Shown here piece by piece: positions 51,473 to 60,519 of a stretch of DNA of 64,000 bases. The DNA is from Cronobacter muytjensii ATCC 51329 (GTDB taxonomy: Bacteria > Pseudomonadota > Gammaproteobacteria > Enterobacterales > Enterobacteriaceae): the NCBI RefSeq assembly GCF_001277195.1, contig NZ_CP012268.1, positions 186,001-250,000 on the forward strand, read 5' to 3'. Below the pieces are notes generated by a model. The model ran no database searches. It was not told the DNA's origin and was given only the letters and a program-made list of their open reading frames with translations. Numbering within the stretch: position 1 is the stretch's first letter; each line of letters begins with the position of its first letter. The position numbers were made by a program, and so were the translations under genes.

Positions 51473-52717
51473 ATGGCGTGGAATCAGCCCGGTAATAACG
51501 GACAGGACCGCGACCCGTGGGGAAGCAGCAAGCCTGGCGGCAACTCTGGGGGAAATAAAGGCGGTCGCGAGCAGGGGCCGCCGGATCTGGATGATATCTT
51601 CCGTAAGCTCAGTAAAAAGCTGGGCGGGATTGGCGGTGGTAAAGGCGGCGGTTCTTCGCAGGAGCCGCGTGGTCATATCGGCGGCCGCGTGGTAGGCATT
51701 GTCGCGGCGGCTGCGGTCATCTTATGGGCCGTCACCGGGTTCTATACCATTAAAGAGGCCGAACGCGGCGTTGTGACGCGCTTTGGCAAATTCAGCCATC
51801 TGGTTGAGCCGGGTCTCAACTGGAAGCCAACCTTTATCGATGAAGTGGTGCCGGTCAACGTGGAAGCCGTGCGTGAGCTGGCAGCCTCCGGCATCATGCT
51901 GACCTCTGACGAAAACGTTGTGCGCGTGGAAATGAACGTGCAGTACCGCGTGACCGATCCGCAGCGCTACCTGTTTAGCGTCGCCAATGCGGACGACAGC
52001 CTGCGTCAGGCCACTGACAGCGCCCTGCGCGGTGTTATCGGCAAATATACGATGGACCGTATTCTGACGGAAGGGCGTACCGTTATTCGTAGCGATACCC
52101 AGCGCGAGCTGGAAGAGACGATCCGTCCGTACAACATGGGCATTACGCTGCTGGACGTCAACTTCCAGGCGGCTCGTCCGCCGGAAGAGGTGAAAGCGGC
52201 GTTTGACGACGCGATTGCCGCACGTGAAAACGAGCAGCAGTATATCCGTGAAGCGGAAGCGTACACCAACGAAGTGCAGCCGCGCGCGAACGGCCAGGCA
52301 CAGCGTATCCTTGAAGAGGCGCGTGCGTACAAAACCCAGACTATCCTGGAAGCGCAGGGTGAAGTGGCGCGTTTTGCGAAGATCCTGCCGGAGTATAAAG
52401 CCGCGCCGGAAATCACCCGCGAGCGTCTCTATATCGAAACCATGGAAAAAGTGCTTAGCCACACCCGTAAAGTGCTGGTTAACGACAAGGGCGGCAACCT
52501 GATGGTCCTGCCTCTCGACCAGATGCTGAAAGGCGGTTCCGCGCCTGCCGCCAGCGACGACAGCAACAGCGGCAATCCACTGCTGCGTCTGCCGCCGGTT
52601 TCCGGCAGCGGCAACAGCGGCGCGAGCAACAGCGTGTCCTCTGGCCGTGGCGATATTATGGATCAACGCCGTGCCAACGCGCAGCGTAACGATTACCAGC
52701 GCGAAGGGAGTGAATAA
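51473..52717 (+). CDS. hflK: FtsH regulator subunit HflK
   Basis: A 414-residue inner-membrane protein of the prohibitin/SPFH family. With HflC it forms the large periplasmic cage around FtsH and limits its proteolysis. The N-terminus is Gly/Asn-rich (NNGQDRDPWGSSKPGG), followed by one membrane helix (VVGIVAAAAVILWAVTGFY) and the SPFH domain (ERGVVTRFGKF). Variable Ser/Gly-rich tail. Codes 2 bp before hflC, forming an operon. Confidence 0.97.
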   Translation: MAWNQPGNNGQDRDPWGSSKPGGNSGGNKGGREQGPPDLDDIFRKLSKKLGGIGGGKGGGSSQEPRGHIGGRVVGIVAAAAVILWAVTGFYTIKEAERGVVTRFGKFSHLVEPGLNWKPTFIDEVVPVNVEAVRELAASGIMLTSDENVVRVEMNVQYRVTDPQRYLFSVANADDSLRQATDSALRGVIGKYTMDRILTEGRTVIRSDTQRELEETIRPYNMGITLLDVNFQAARPPEEVKAAFDDAIAARENEQQYIREAEAYTNEVQPRANGQAQRILEEARAYKTQTILEAQGEVARFAKILPEYKAAPEITRERLYIETMEKVLSHTRKVLVNDKGGNLMVLPLDQMLKGGSAPAASDDSNSGNPLLRLPPVSGSGNSGASNSVSSGRGDIMDQRRANAQRNDYQREGSE

Positions 52718-52719
52718 CG

Positions 52720-53724
52720 ATGCGTAAGTCAGTCATTGCGGTAATCATCATCGTGCTGGTGGTGCTTTACACCTCAATTTTTGTGGTGAGAGAGGGTGAG
52801 CGCGGCATCATCCTGCAATTCAGCAAAGTGGTACGCGACAGCGATAACAAACCAAAAGTGTATGAGCCTGGCCTGCACTTCAAGATGCCGTTTATCGAGT
52901 CGGTGAAGACGCTGGACGCCCGTATCCAGACTATGGATAACCAGGCGGATCGTTTCGTCACCAAAGAGAAAAAAGATCTGATCGTCGACTCCTACATTAA
53001 GTGGCGCATCAGCGATTTCAGCCGTTACTACCTGGCGACAGGCGGCGGCGATGTTTCTCAGGCGGAAGTACTGCTTAAACGTAAATTCTCTGACCGTCTG
53101 CGTTCTGAAATCGGTCGCCTTGACGTGAAAGATATCGTCACTGACTCCCGTGGTCGTCTGACGTCTGAAGTGCGTGAAGCGCTGAACTCTGGTTCCGCGG
53201 GTACGGAAGATGAAGTCGAAACCCCGGCAGCCGATGACGCTATCGCATCAGCGGCCAAGCGTGTTACGGAAGAGACCAACGGCAAAGTGCCGGTGATCAA
53301 CCCGAACAGCATGGCAGCGCTGGGTATTGAAGTGGTTGACGTGCGTATCAAGCAAATCAACCTGCCGGCGGAAGTCTCCGAGGCTATCTTCAACCGTATG
53401 CGCGCCGAGCGAGAAGCGGTAGCTCGTCGTCACCGTTCGCAGGGTCAGGAAGAAGCTGAAAAACTGCGCGCTGCGGCGGATTACGAAGTGACCCGTACGC
53501 TTGCGGAAGCGGAGCGTCAGGCGCGTATCCTGCGTGGTGAAGGCGATGCCGAAGCCGCGAAGCTGTTCGCCGACGCGTTCAGCCAGGATCCGGATTTCTA
53601 CGCCTTTATCCGTAGCCTGCGCGCCTATGAAAGCAGCTTCAACTCCAATCAGGATGTGATGGTGCTGAGCCCGGACAGCGATTTCTTCCGCTATATGAAA
53701 ACGCCGGCCAATAGCGCTCGCTAA
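52720..53724 (+). CDS. hflC: FtsH regulator subunit HflC
   Basis: A 334-residue inner-membrane SPFH protein, with an N-terminal anchor (VIAVIIIVLVVLYTSIFVV) then VREGERGIILQFSKVV and a long helical coiled-coil stretch (RRHRSQGQEEAEKLRAAADYE) that forms the HflKC cage. Length equals E. coli HflC. Follows hflK by 2 bp and precedes a terminator. Confidence 0.98.
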   Translation: MRKSVIAVIIIVLVVLYTSIFVVREGERGIILQFSKVVRDSDNKPKVYEPGLHFKMPFIESVKTLDARIQTMDNQADRFVTKEKKDLIVDSYIKWRISDFSRYYLATGGGDVSQAEVLLKRKFSDRLRSEIGRLDVKDIVTDSRGRLTSEVREALNSGSAGTEDEVETPAADDAIASAAKRVTEETNGKVPVINPNSMAALGIEVVDVRIKQINLPAEVSEAIFNRMRAEREAVARRHRSQGQEEAEKLRAAADYEVTRTLAEAERQARILRGEGDAEAAKLFADAFSQDPDFYAFIRSLRAYESSFNSNQDVMVLSPDSDFFRYMKTPANSAR

Positions 53725-53741
53725 GCCCTAACCCTTAAACA

Positions 53742-53769
53742 AGAGCCGGTCATTACCGGCTCTTTTTTT
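53742..53769 (+). terminator. hflKC terminator
   Basis: Perfect stem AGAGCCGGT/ACCGGCTCT with loop CATT, followed by T7. It closes the hfq-hflX-hflK-hflC run. Confidence 0.93.
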
Positions 53770-53787
53770 ATCCAGGTTTTACATACC

Positions 53788-53985
53788 ATGAATACAACAG
53801 TTTTGCTGGCGCTCGCGCTGGTGCTGGTGGTTGAAGGGCTCGGCCCGCTGCTTTTTCCGCGCTTATGGCGACGCATGATAGTCTCGGTAGCGCAATTGCC
53901 GGATACCTTACTGCGTCGTTTTGGCGGCGGTCTTGTGGTGGCCGGGATAGTTATCTACTACATGTTGAGGAAAACGATTAACTGA
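53788..53985 (+). CDS. yjeT: Small membrane protein YjeT (DUF2065)
   Basis: A 65-residue protein with two hydrophobic segments (TVLLALALVLVVEGLGPLLF and LVVAGIVIYYML) and a short basic loop (RLWRRMI) between them. Length equals E. coli YjeT, and it lies between hflC and purA as there. Function unknown. Confidence 0.94.
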   Translation: MNTTVLLALALVLVVEGLGPLLFPRLWRRMIVSVAQLPDTLLRRFGGGLVVAGIVIYYMLRKTIN

Positions 53986-54063
53986 ATAAAATTCGGGCAT
54001 AATCGACGAAATTTGTATACAAAAAGGGCTGAACATCAGGAAAGCTGGTGTTAGAATCCTTTT

Positions 54064-54081
54064 TTAAGCAAACGGTGATTT
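54064..54081. promoter_or_regulatory. Possible PurR half-site before purA
   Basis: AAGCAAACGGTGATTT matches the left half of the PurR operator (ACGCAAACG) at eight of nine positions; the right half is poor. It stands just before the purA start. Confidence 0.3.
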
Positions 54082-54088
54082 TGAAAAA

Positions 54089-55387
54089 ATGGGTAACAAC
54101 GTCGTCGTACTGGGCACCCAATGGGGTGACGAAGGTAAAGGGAAGATCGTCGATCTTCTGACTGAACGGGCTAAATATGTTGTGCGCTACCAGGGTGGTC
54201 ACAACGCCGGCCATACTCTCGTAATCAACGGTGAAAAAACCGTCCTCCATCTTATCCCCTCAGGTATTCTTCGCGATAACGTCACCAGCATCATCGGTAA
54301 CGGCGTTGTGCTGTCGCCTGCGGCGCTGATGAAAGAGATGAAGGAACTGGAAGACCGCGGTATCCCGGTTCGCGAACGACTGCTGTTATCTGAAGCCTGC
54401 CCGCTGATCCTTGACTACCACGTCGCGCTCGACGTGGCGCGTGAGAAAGCGCGTGGCGCCAAAGCCATCGGCACCACGGGTCGCGGCATCGGCCCGGCCT
54501 ACGAAGATAAGGTGGCACGTCGTGGTCTGCGCGTAGGCGATCTCTTTGATAAAGCGACTTTCGCCGATAAGCTGAAAGAAGTCATGGAATACCATAACTT
54601 CCAGCTGGTGAACTTCTACAAAGTTGACGCGGTCGACTACCAGAAAGTACTGGACGACGTGATGGCGATTGCCGACGTGCTGACCAGCATGGTCGTTGAC
54701 GTTTCTGATCTGCTGGATCAGGCGCGTAAACGCGGCGACTTCATCATGTTTGAAGGCGCGCAGGGTACGCTGCTGGATATCGACCACGGCACCTACCCGT
54801 ATGTGACCTCCTCCAACACCACCGCCGGCGGCGTGGCGACCGGTTCCGGTATTGGCCCGCGTTATGTGGACTACGTGCTCGGCATCATCAAAGCCTACTC
54901 CACCCGCGTTGGCGCAGGCCCGTTCCCGACTGAGCTGTTCGACGACATCGGCGAATTCCTGTGCAAAAAAGGTAACGAATTCGGTGCCACCACTGGCCGT
55001 CGCCGTCGTACCGGCTGGCTGGATGCGGTCGCGGTACGCCGTGCCGTGCAGATCAACTCCCTTTCTGGCTTCTGCCTGACCAAACTGGACGTGCTGGACG
55101 GTCTGGAAGAGGTGAAAATCTGCGTCGCTTACCGCATGCCGGATGGCCGTGAAGTCACCACCACTCCGATGGCGGCGGATGACTGGGAAGGTATCGAGCC
55201 GATTTACGAAACCATGCCGGGCTGGTCTGAATCCACCTTCGGCGTGAAAGAGCGTAGCGGTTTGCCGCAGGCGGCGCTGAACTACATCAAACGTATTGAA
55301 GAAGTCACCGGCGTGCCGATCGACATCATCTCTACCGGTCCGGATCGTACCGAAACCATGATCCTGCGCGATCCGTTCGACGCGTAA
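54089..55387 (+). CDS. purA: Adenylosuccinate synthetase
   Basis: A 432-residue cytoplasmic enzyme joining aspartate to IMP with GTP, the first committed step to AMP. It begins MGNNVVVLGTQWGDEGKGKI, holding the GTP-binding loop, with GHTLVINGEKTVLHLIPSGI and TGRGIGPAYEDK following. Length equals E. coli PurA. Highly biased codons. It has a weak PurR-like site upstream. Confidence 0.99.
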   Translation: MGNNVVVLGTQWGDEGKGKIVDLLTERAKYVVRYQGGHNAGHTLVINGEKTVLHLIPSGILRDNVTSIIGNGVVLSPAALMKEMKELEDRGIPVRERLLLSEACPLILDYHVALDVAREKARGAKAIGTTGRGIGPAYEDKVARRGLRVGDLFDKATFADKLKEVMEYHNFQLVNFYKVDAVDYQKVLDDVMAIADVLTSMVVDVSDLLDQARKRGDFIMFEGAQGTLLDIDHGTYPYVTSSNTTAGGVATGSGIGPRYVDYVLGIIKAYSTRVGAGPFPTELFDDIGEFLCKKGNEFGATTGRRRRTGWLDAVAVRRAVQINSLSGFCLTKLDVLDGLEEVKICVAYRMPDGREVTTTPMAADDWEGIEPIYETMPGWSESTFGVKERSGLPQAALNYIKRIEEVTGVPIDIISTGPDRTETMILRDPFDA

Positions 55388-55541
55388 GACACCCAGGGCG
55401 CGGCGATCGCGCCCTCTGTTTTTCCCGGATTTTACCCGCCTTTTTCAAATAAATTAGCCGCCTGACATCTGGCTGGTTTATCATCAACATATCGCCCTGT
55501 GGGCGAACCGCGTTTTTCCCCTCCCATACTCTGAGGTTGAT

Positions 55542-55967
55542 GTGCAGTTAACGAGTTTTACCGATTTCGGGCTACGGGCTTTGATCTATATGGCGTCTCT
55601 GCCGGAAGGCCGCATGACCAGCATTTCTGAAGTCACTCAGGTGTACGGCGTCTCCCGCAATCATATGGTCAAAATTATCAACCAACTGAGTCGTGCGGGC
55701 TACGTAACCGCCGTGCGGGGTAAAAACGGCGGGATCCGCCTTGGCAAACCGGCCGCGACCATCCGCATCGGTGATGTCGTGCGCGAGCTGGAACCCCTGT
55801 CTATAGTGAACTGTAGCAGCGCGTTCTGTCATATCACGCCCGCGTGTCGCCTGAAACTGGTGCTGGGTGGGGCGGTAGAACGCTTTCTTCAGGAACTGGA
55901 TAACTACACGCTGGCCGATTTAGTGCATGAAAACCAGCCGCTCTACAAATTATTGCTGGTGGAATGA
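55542..55967 (+). CDS. nsrR: Nitric-oxide-sensing repressor NsrR
   Basis: A 141-residue Rrf2-family repressor whose Fe-S cluster senses nitric oxide. The N-terminal winged helix begins MQLTSFTDFGLRALIYMAS, and the three cluster cysteines are Cys91, Cys96 and Cys102 (NCSSAFCHITPAC). Start is GTG at 55542, preceded by CTGAGGTT, giving the E. coli length. It is followed 36 bp on by rnr, in the same order as E. coli. Confidence 0.97.
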   Translation: MQLTSFTDFGLRALIYMASLPEGRMTSISEVTQVYGVSRNHMVKIINQLSRAGYVTAVRGKNGGIRLGKPAATIRIGDVVRELEPLSIVNCSSAFCHITPACRLKLVLGGAVERFLQELDNYTLADLVHENQPLYKLLLVE

Positions 55968-56003
55968 CGCATTCGCGCCACAGATGACAACGGAGGAACC
56001 GCC

Positions 56004-58433
56004 ATGTCACAAGATCCTTTTCAGGAACGAGAAGCTGAGAAGTACACCAATCCCATCCCGAGCCGGGAATTTATCCTCGAGCATTTAACAAAACGTGAAA
56101 AACCGGCTAACCGCGATGAACTGGCGAACGAACTCGGCATTGAAGGCGAAGAGCAGCAGGAAGCGCTGCGTCGCCGCTTACGCGCGATGGAGCGCGACGG
56201 CCAGTTAGTCTTTACCCGCCGCCAGTGCTACGCGCTGCCGGAACGTCTTGATCTGCAAAAAGGTACCGTGATCGGTCACCGCGACGGTTACGGTTTTTTA
56301 CGCGTCGAAGGACGCAAAGACGATCTTTATCTCTCCTCAGAGCAGATGAAAACCTGCATTCACGGCGATATCGTGCTGGCGCAGCCGCTCGGATCGGATC
56401 GTAAAGGTCGCCGTGAAGCGCGTATCGTGCGTGTGCTGGTGCCAAAGCAGAGCAATATCGTCGGCCGCTATTTCACGGACGCCGGCGTCGGCTTCGTGGT
56501 GCCAGACGACAGCCGTCTGAGCTTTGATATTCTTATCCCGCCGGAAGAGATTATGGGCGCCCGCATGGGCTACGTCGTGGTCGTCGAGCTGACCCAGCGT
56601 CCTACCCGTCGCACCAAAGCAATCGGTAAAATCGTTGAAGTGCTTGGCGACAATATGGGCACCGGCATGGCCGTGGATATGGCGCTGCGTACCCATGAAA
56701 TTCCCTACGTCTGGCCGAAAGCCGTCGAAGAGCAGATTGCGCACCTGAAAGAAGAGGTGCCGGAAGAGGCGAAAGTCGGACGCGTCGATTTACGCAACCT
56801 GCCGCTCGTCACCATCGACGGCGAAGACGCCCGCGACTTTGATGACGCCGTCTTCTGTGAGAAGAAACGCGGCGGCGGCTGGCGCCTGTGGGTGGCTATC
56901 GCCGATGTCAGTTACTACGTGCGTCCCCCGACGCCGCTTGATGACGAAGCGCGCAACCGCGGTACGTCGGTTTACTTCCCGTCGCAGGTCGTTCCGATGC
57001 TGCCGGAAGTGCTCTCGAACGGGCTGTGTTCGCTTAACCCGCAGGTTGACCGTCTCTGCATGGTCTGCGAGATGACCATCTCCGCCAAAGGCCGCCTGAC
57101 TGGTTATAAATTCTATGAAGCGGTGATGAGTTCGCATGCCCGTCTCACCTATACCAAGGTGTGGCACATTTTGCAGGGCGATGAAGATCTGCGTAGCCAG
57201 TATCAGCCGCTGGTGAAACATCTTGAAGAGTTGCATCACCTCTATAAAGCGCTGGAAGAGGCGCGCACCGAGCGCGGCGGCATCTCGTTTGAGAGCGAAG
57301 AGGCGAAGTTTATCTTTAACGCCGAGCGCCGTATCGATCGCATTGAGCAGACCCAGCGTAACGATGCGCACAAGCTCATCGAAGAGTGCATGATCCTCGC
57401 CAATATTTCGGCGGCGCGCTTTGTCGAGAAGCACAAAGAGCCGGCGCTGTTCCGTATTCACGATCGTCCGACCAACGAGGCGATTACCTCATTCCGTTCG
57501 GTGCTGGCGGAGCTGGGTCTGGAGCTGCCGGGCGGCAGCAAGCCGGAGCCGCGCGATTACGCCGAACTGCTGGATTCTATCGCCGATCGTCCCGATCACG
57601 AGATGCTGCAAACCATGCTGCTGCGCTCGATGAAACAGGCGATTTACGATCCGGAAAACCGCGGCCACTTTGGCCTGGCGCTGCAATCTTATGCGCACTT
57701 TACTTCGCCGATTCGCCGCTACCCGGATCTTACGCTGCACCGCGCGATTAAATATCTGCTGTCGAAAGAGCAGGGCCATGAAGGCAACACCACCGAAAGC
57801 GGCGGCTACCACTACACGATGGAAGAGATGCTGCAACTGGGCCAGCACTGCTCCATGACCGAGCGTCGCGCCGATGAAGCCACCCGCGAAGTAGCGGACT
57901 GGCTTAAATGCGACTTCATGCAGGATCAGGTCGGCCAGACTTTCTCCGGCGTGATTTCCAGTGTGACCGGCTTTGGCTTCTTTGTACGTCTCGCGGATCT
58001 CTTTATCGACGGTCTGGTGCACGTCTCCTCGCTTGATAACGACTACTACCGTTTCGATCAGGTCGGCCAGCGGTTGATCGGCGAGTCCGGCGGGCAGACG
58101 TACCGCCTGGGCGATCGCGTCGAGGTTAAAGTCGAAGCGGTGAACATGGACGAGCGTAAGATTGATTTCTCGCTTATCTCCAGCGAACGTGGGCCGCGCA
58201 ACGTGGGTAAAACCGCGCGCGAACGCGAGAAGAGAGGCGGTGGCGGTAAAAATCGCAGCCGCCGCCAGGTTGGCAAACGCCAGAACTTCGAGCCTAACGA
58301 CGCGTTCCGTAAAGAGAAAGGCAACGGCAAGGCGAAGCCTGAGAAAAAAGCCAAAAAGCCGTCGGAGAAAACCGCTAAAATCGCCGCCGCCACCAAAGCG
58401 AAGCGCGCGGCGAAGAAAAAGCGCGACAGCTAA
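56004..58433 (+). CDS. rnr: Ribonuclease R
   Basis: An 809-residue processive 3'-5' exoribonuclease that can unwind structured RNA. N-terminal winged helix and cold-shock domains, then the RNB catalytic domain with ITIDGEDARDFDDAVFCEKK carrying the catalytic aspartates, an S1 domain (GVISSVTGFGFFVRLADLFI), and a Lys-rich tail (KKAKKPSEKTAKIAAATKAK). Close to E. coli RNase R (813). GGAGGAACC precedes the ATG. Confidence 0.98.
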   Translation: MSQDPFQEREAEKYTNPIPSREFILEHLTKREKPANRDELANELGIEGEEQQEALRRRLRAMERDGQLVFTRRQCYALPERLDLQKGTVIGHRDGYGFLRVEGRKDDLYLSSEQMKTCIHGDIVLAQPLGSDRKGRREARIVRVLVPKQSNIVGRYFTDAGVGFVVPDDSRLSFDILIPPEEIMGARMGYVVVVELTQRPTRRTKAIGKIVEVLGDNMGTGMAVDMALRTHEIPYVWPKAVEEQIAHLKEEVPEEAKVGRVDLRNLPLVTIDGEDARDFDDAVFCEKKRGGGWRLWVAIADVSYYVRPPTPLDDEARNRGTSVYFPSQVVPMLPEVLSNGLCSLNPQVDRLCMVCEMTISAKGRLTGYKFYEAVMSSHARLTYTKVWHILQGDEDLRSQYQPLVKHLEELHHLYKALEEARTERGGISFESEEAKFIFNAERRIDRIEQTQRNDAHKLIEECMILANISAARFVEKHKEPALFRIHDRPTNEAITSFRSVLAELGLELPGGSKPEPRDYAELLDSIADRPDHEMLQTMLLRSMKQAIYDPENRGHFGLALQSYAHFTSPIRRYPDLTLHRAIKYLLSKEQGHEGNTTESGGYHYTMEEMLQLGQHCSMTERRADEATREVADWLKCDFMQDQVGQTFSGVISSVTGFGFFVRLADLFIDGLVHVSSLDNDYYRFDQVGQRLIGESGGQTYRLGDRVEVKVEAVNMDERKIDFSLISSERGPRNVGKTAREREKRGGGGKNRSRRQVGKRQNFEPNDAFRKEKGNGKAKPEKKAKKPSEKTAKIAAATKAKRAAKKKRDS

Positions 58434-58528
58434 TCGCGGGGCCTGTGCGTCAGGCCCAACGCATCATCGTATGCTTTATATTTGTTGCTGAAAACCGGGC
58501 GGCTCGCCGCCCATAACGAGTACCATTC

Positions 58529-59260
58529 ATGAGTGAAATGATTTACGGCATCCACGCGGTGCAGGCCCTGCTGGAGCGCGCTCCCGAGCGTTTTCAGGAA
58601 GTGTTTATTCTGAAAGGGCGTGAAGATAAACGTCTGCTGCCTCTTATCCACGCGATCGAAGCGCAGGGCGTGCCGGTGCAGGTGGCGAACCGCCAGTGGC
58701 TGGATGAAAAAGCCGACGGCGCGGTGCATCAGGGCATCGTGGCGCGCGTGAAGCCGGGGCGTCAGTATGGCGAAAACGATCTGCCGGATCTGCTGGCGGC
58801 GCATGCTCAGCCGTTCCTGCTGATCCTGGATGGCGTGACCGATCCGCATAACCTCGGCGCCTGCCTGCGCAGCGCCGACGCCGCGGGCGTCCATGCGGTG
58901 ATTGTGCCGAAAGACCGCTCCGCGCAGCTCAACGCGACCGCTAAAAAAGTCGCCTGCGGCGCGGCGGAAAGCGTGCCGCTGATCCGCGTCACGAACCTGG
59001 CGCGCACCATGCGTCTCTTGCAGGAAGAGGACGTCTGGATAGTCGGTACGGCGGGCGAGGCGGATCATACGCTGTATCAGAGCAAAATGACCGGCCCGCT
59101 GGCGCTGGTGATGGGCGCAGAAGGCGAAGGCATGCGCCGTCTCACCCGCGAGCACTGCGACGAGCTTATCAGCATCCCAATGGCGGGCAGCGTTTCTTCG
59201 CTGAACGTCTCGGTGGCGACGGGCATCTGCCTCTTTGAAGCCGTGCGTCAGCGCAGCTAA
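58529..59260 (+). CDS. rlmB: 23S rRNA Gm2251 methyltransferase
   Basis: A 243-residue SpoU (SPOUT) methyltransferase, equal in length to E. coli RlmB. It has an N-terminal RNA-binding domain (MSEMIYGIHAVQALLERAPE) and the knotted C-terminal domain with the motifs DGVTDPHNLGACLRSADAAG and MGAEGEGMRRLT and NVSVATGICLFEA. It follows rnr by 95 bp. A terminator follows, and the yjfIJK genes present in E. coli are absent. Confidence 0.98.
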   Translation: MSEMIYGIHAVQALLERAPERFQEVFILKGREDKRLLPLIHAIEAQGVPVQVANRQWLDEKADGAVHQGIVARVKPGRQYGENDLPDLLAAHAQPFLLILDGVTDPHNLGACLRSADAAGVHAVIVPKDRSAQLNATAKKVACGAAESVPLIRVTNLARTMRLLQEEDVWIVGTAGEADHTLYQSKMTGPLALVMGAEGEGMRRLTREHCDELISIPMAGSVSSLNVSVATGICLFEAVRQRS

Positions 59261-59266
59261 TTTTCA

Positions 59267-59290
59267 AACCCTCTGCGGAGGGTTTTTTTA
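59267..59290 (+). terminator. rlmB terminator
   Basis: Stem AACCCTC/GAGGGTT with loop TGCG, followed by T6. Confidence 0.92.
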
Positions 59291-59447
59291 TTTCCGCTGC
59301 GTTTTTTCGCATCCCTGCCGATAACTCCCTGGCCTGTGTAAAGTTTTATTAAAGCATCAATAACGCTAAACTCCGCTGCTACTATAAGCGCCACAGGCTA
59401 TTCACCTGTTGAATAAATACCTCTAACTGGATTCAGGAGAAGAAATC

Positions 59448-59846
59448 GTGCAGACATTCCACGGACTGATGGCGTTTTGCGCTTACTTTTTTATCGGGCT
59501 GGCGATGATCAATTGCTTTATGTTCATCTACACCCGAATTACGTCCCACGACGAGTGGCAGTTAATTAAAGAGAATAACAGCGCGGCGGCTATTACTTTC
59601 GGCGGCGCGATTTTAGGTTATGTCGTGCCGCTCGCCAGCGCTGCGATCAACTCCGTCAGCATTATCGACTATCTGATTTGGGGGGCGATCGCGCTCGTCG
59701 TCCAGCTTATAATCTACGCTGGCGTGCGTTTATACATGCCGAAACTGAGCGAAAAAATTATTAACCGCAACGTTGCGGCCGGTATTTTTATGGGCGTGGC
59801 GTCGCTGGCTGGCGGTATTCTTAACGCGGCCTGCATGACCTGGTAA
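59448..59846 (+). CDS. yjfL: Membrane protein YjfL (DUF350)
   Basis: A 132-residue inner-membrane protein with four hydrophobic segments, of the DUF350 family, same length as E. coli YjfL. Starts at GTG after ATTCAGGAGAAG. Recognisable segments are MAFCAYFFIGLAMINCF and ENNSAAAITFGGAILGYVVPLAS. Function unknown. It is followed by yjfM and yjfC, forming an operon that in E. coli also carries yjfIJK upstream. Confidence 0.93.
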   Translation: MQTFHGLMAFCAYFFIGLAMINCFMFIYTRITSHDEWQLIKENNSAAAITFGGAILGYVVPLASAAINSVSIIDYLIWGAIALVVQLIIYAGVRLYMPKLSEKIINRNVAAGIFMGVASLAGGILNAACMTW

Positions 59847-59868
59847 AAGAGAGAAAACAAGGAAGAAC

Positions 59869-60519
59869 ATGGCGGCAGCAAGGAAAAAACGCGGTAAGAA
59901 AAAACCGTTCAATCCGGTGGCGCAGGGCGCCGATTTAAAATCGTATTCGCGCCCGGAGCCGGACAGGAAAGGGCCGAAAATATTAACCCTCGCCATTATG
60001 GGCGGAGCGGCATTTTTCGGTCTTAAAGCCTGTCAGGATGATGGCGATAACGACAATGACGGCGACGGGGTGTATTACGCGACGCCGCAAGAGTGCAGCG
60101 CCGACGGTCATCCGGCAGACATGTGCACGAATGCGTGGAACACCGCTAAAGCCGAATTCGAAAAAGATATTCCTCCGAATCTCACCTGGGATGCCTGCAG
60201 CACCCGCTACGGCAACGCCTGCTACTACGACGGCGCGGCGAAAACCTGGGTGCCGATGATGGCCGGCTTTCTGCTGGCCAGCAACGCGAATAAAAAGCGT
60301 GAGCTGGATGACTCTTCTTCGACGTATTACACCTCCAGCACAGGTTATCACTATTACTACACGCGCCCCGTGTGGCAAAATGGCTCTGGCGACTATGTCT
60401 GGCGCGGCAGTAAAAGCACGACGGCGAGCAGCCACGGCCTGGTGACCCGTAGCGCCACGACGATTTCCCGCGGCGGCTTTGGCCGCTCATCAGGCTCCCG
60501 CAGCAGCTGGGGAGGCTAA
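59869..60519 (+). CDS. yjfM: YjfM family protein (DUF1190)
   Basis: A 216-residue protein with a basic N-terminus (MAAARKKRGKKKPFNPV), one membrane helix near residue 45 (ILTLAIMGGAAFFGLKAC), an acidic DDGDNDNDGDG stretch and a Ser/Tyr/Gly-rich tail (SSSTYYTSSTGYHYYY, FGRSSGSRSSWGG). DUF1190 proteins are associated with yjfL and yjfC homologues. Function unknown. AAGGAAGA precedes the start, and its stop directly abuts yjfC. Confidence 0.92.
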   Translation: MAAARKKRGKKKPFNPVAQGADLKSYSRPEPDRKGPKILTLAIMGGAAFFGLKACQDDGDNDNDGDGVYYATPQECSADGHPADMCTNAWNTAKAEFEKDIPPNLTWDACSTRYGNACYYDGAAKTWVPMMAGFLLASNANKKRELDDSSSTYYTSSTGYHYYYTRPVWQNGSGDYVWRGSKSTTASSHGLVTRSATTISRGGFGRSSGSRSSWGG

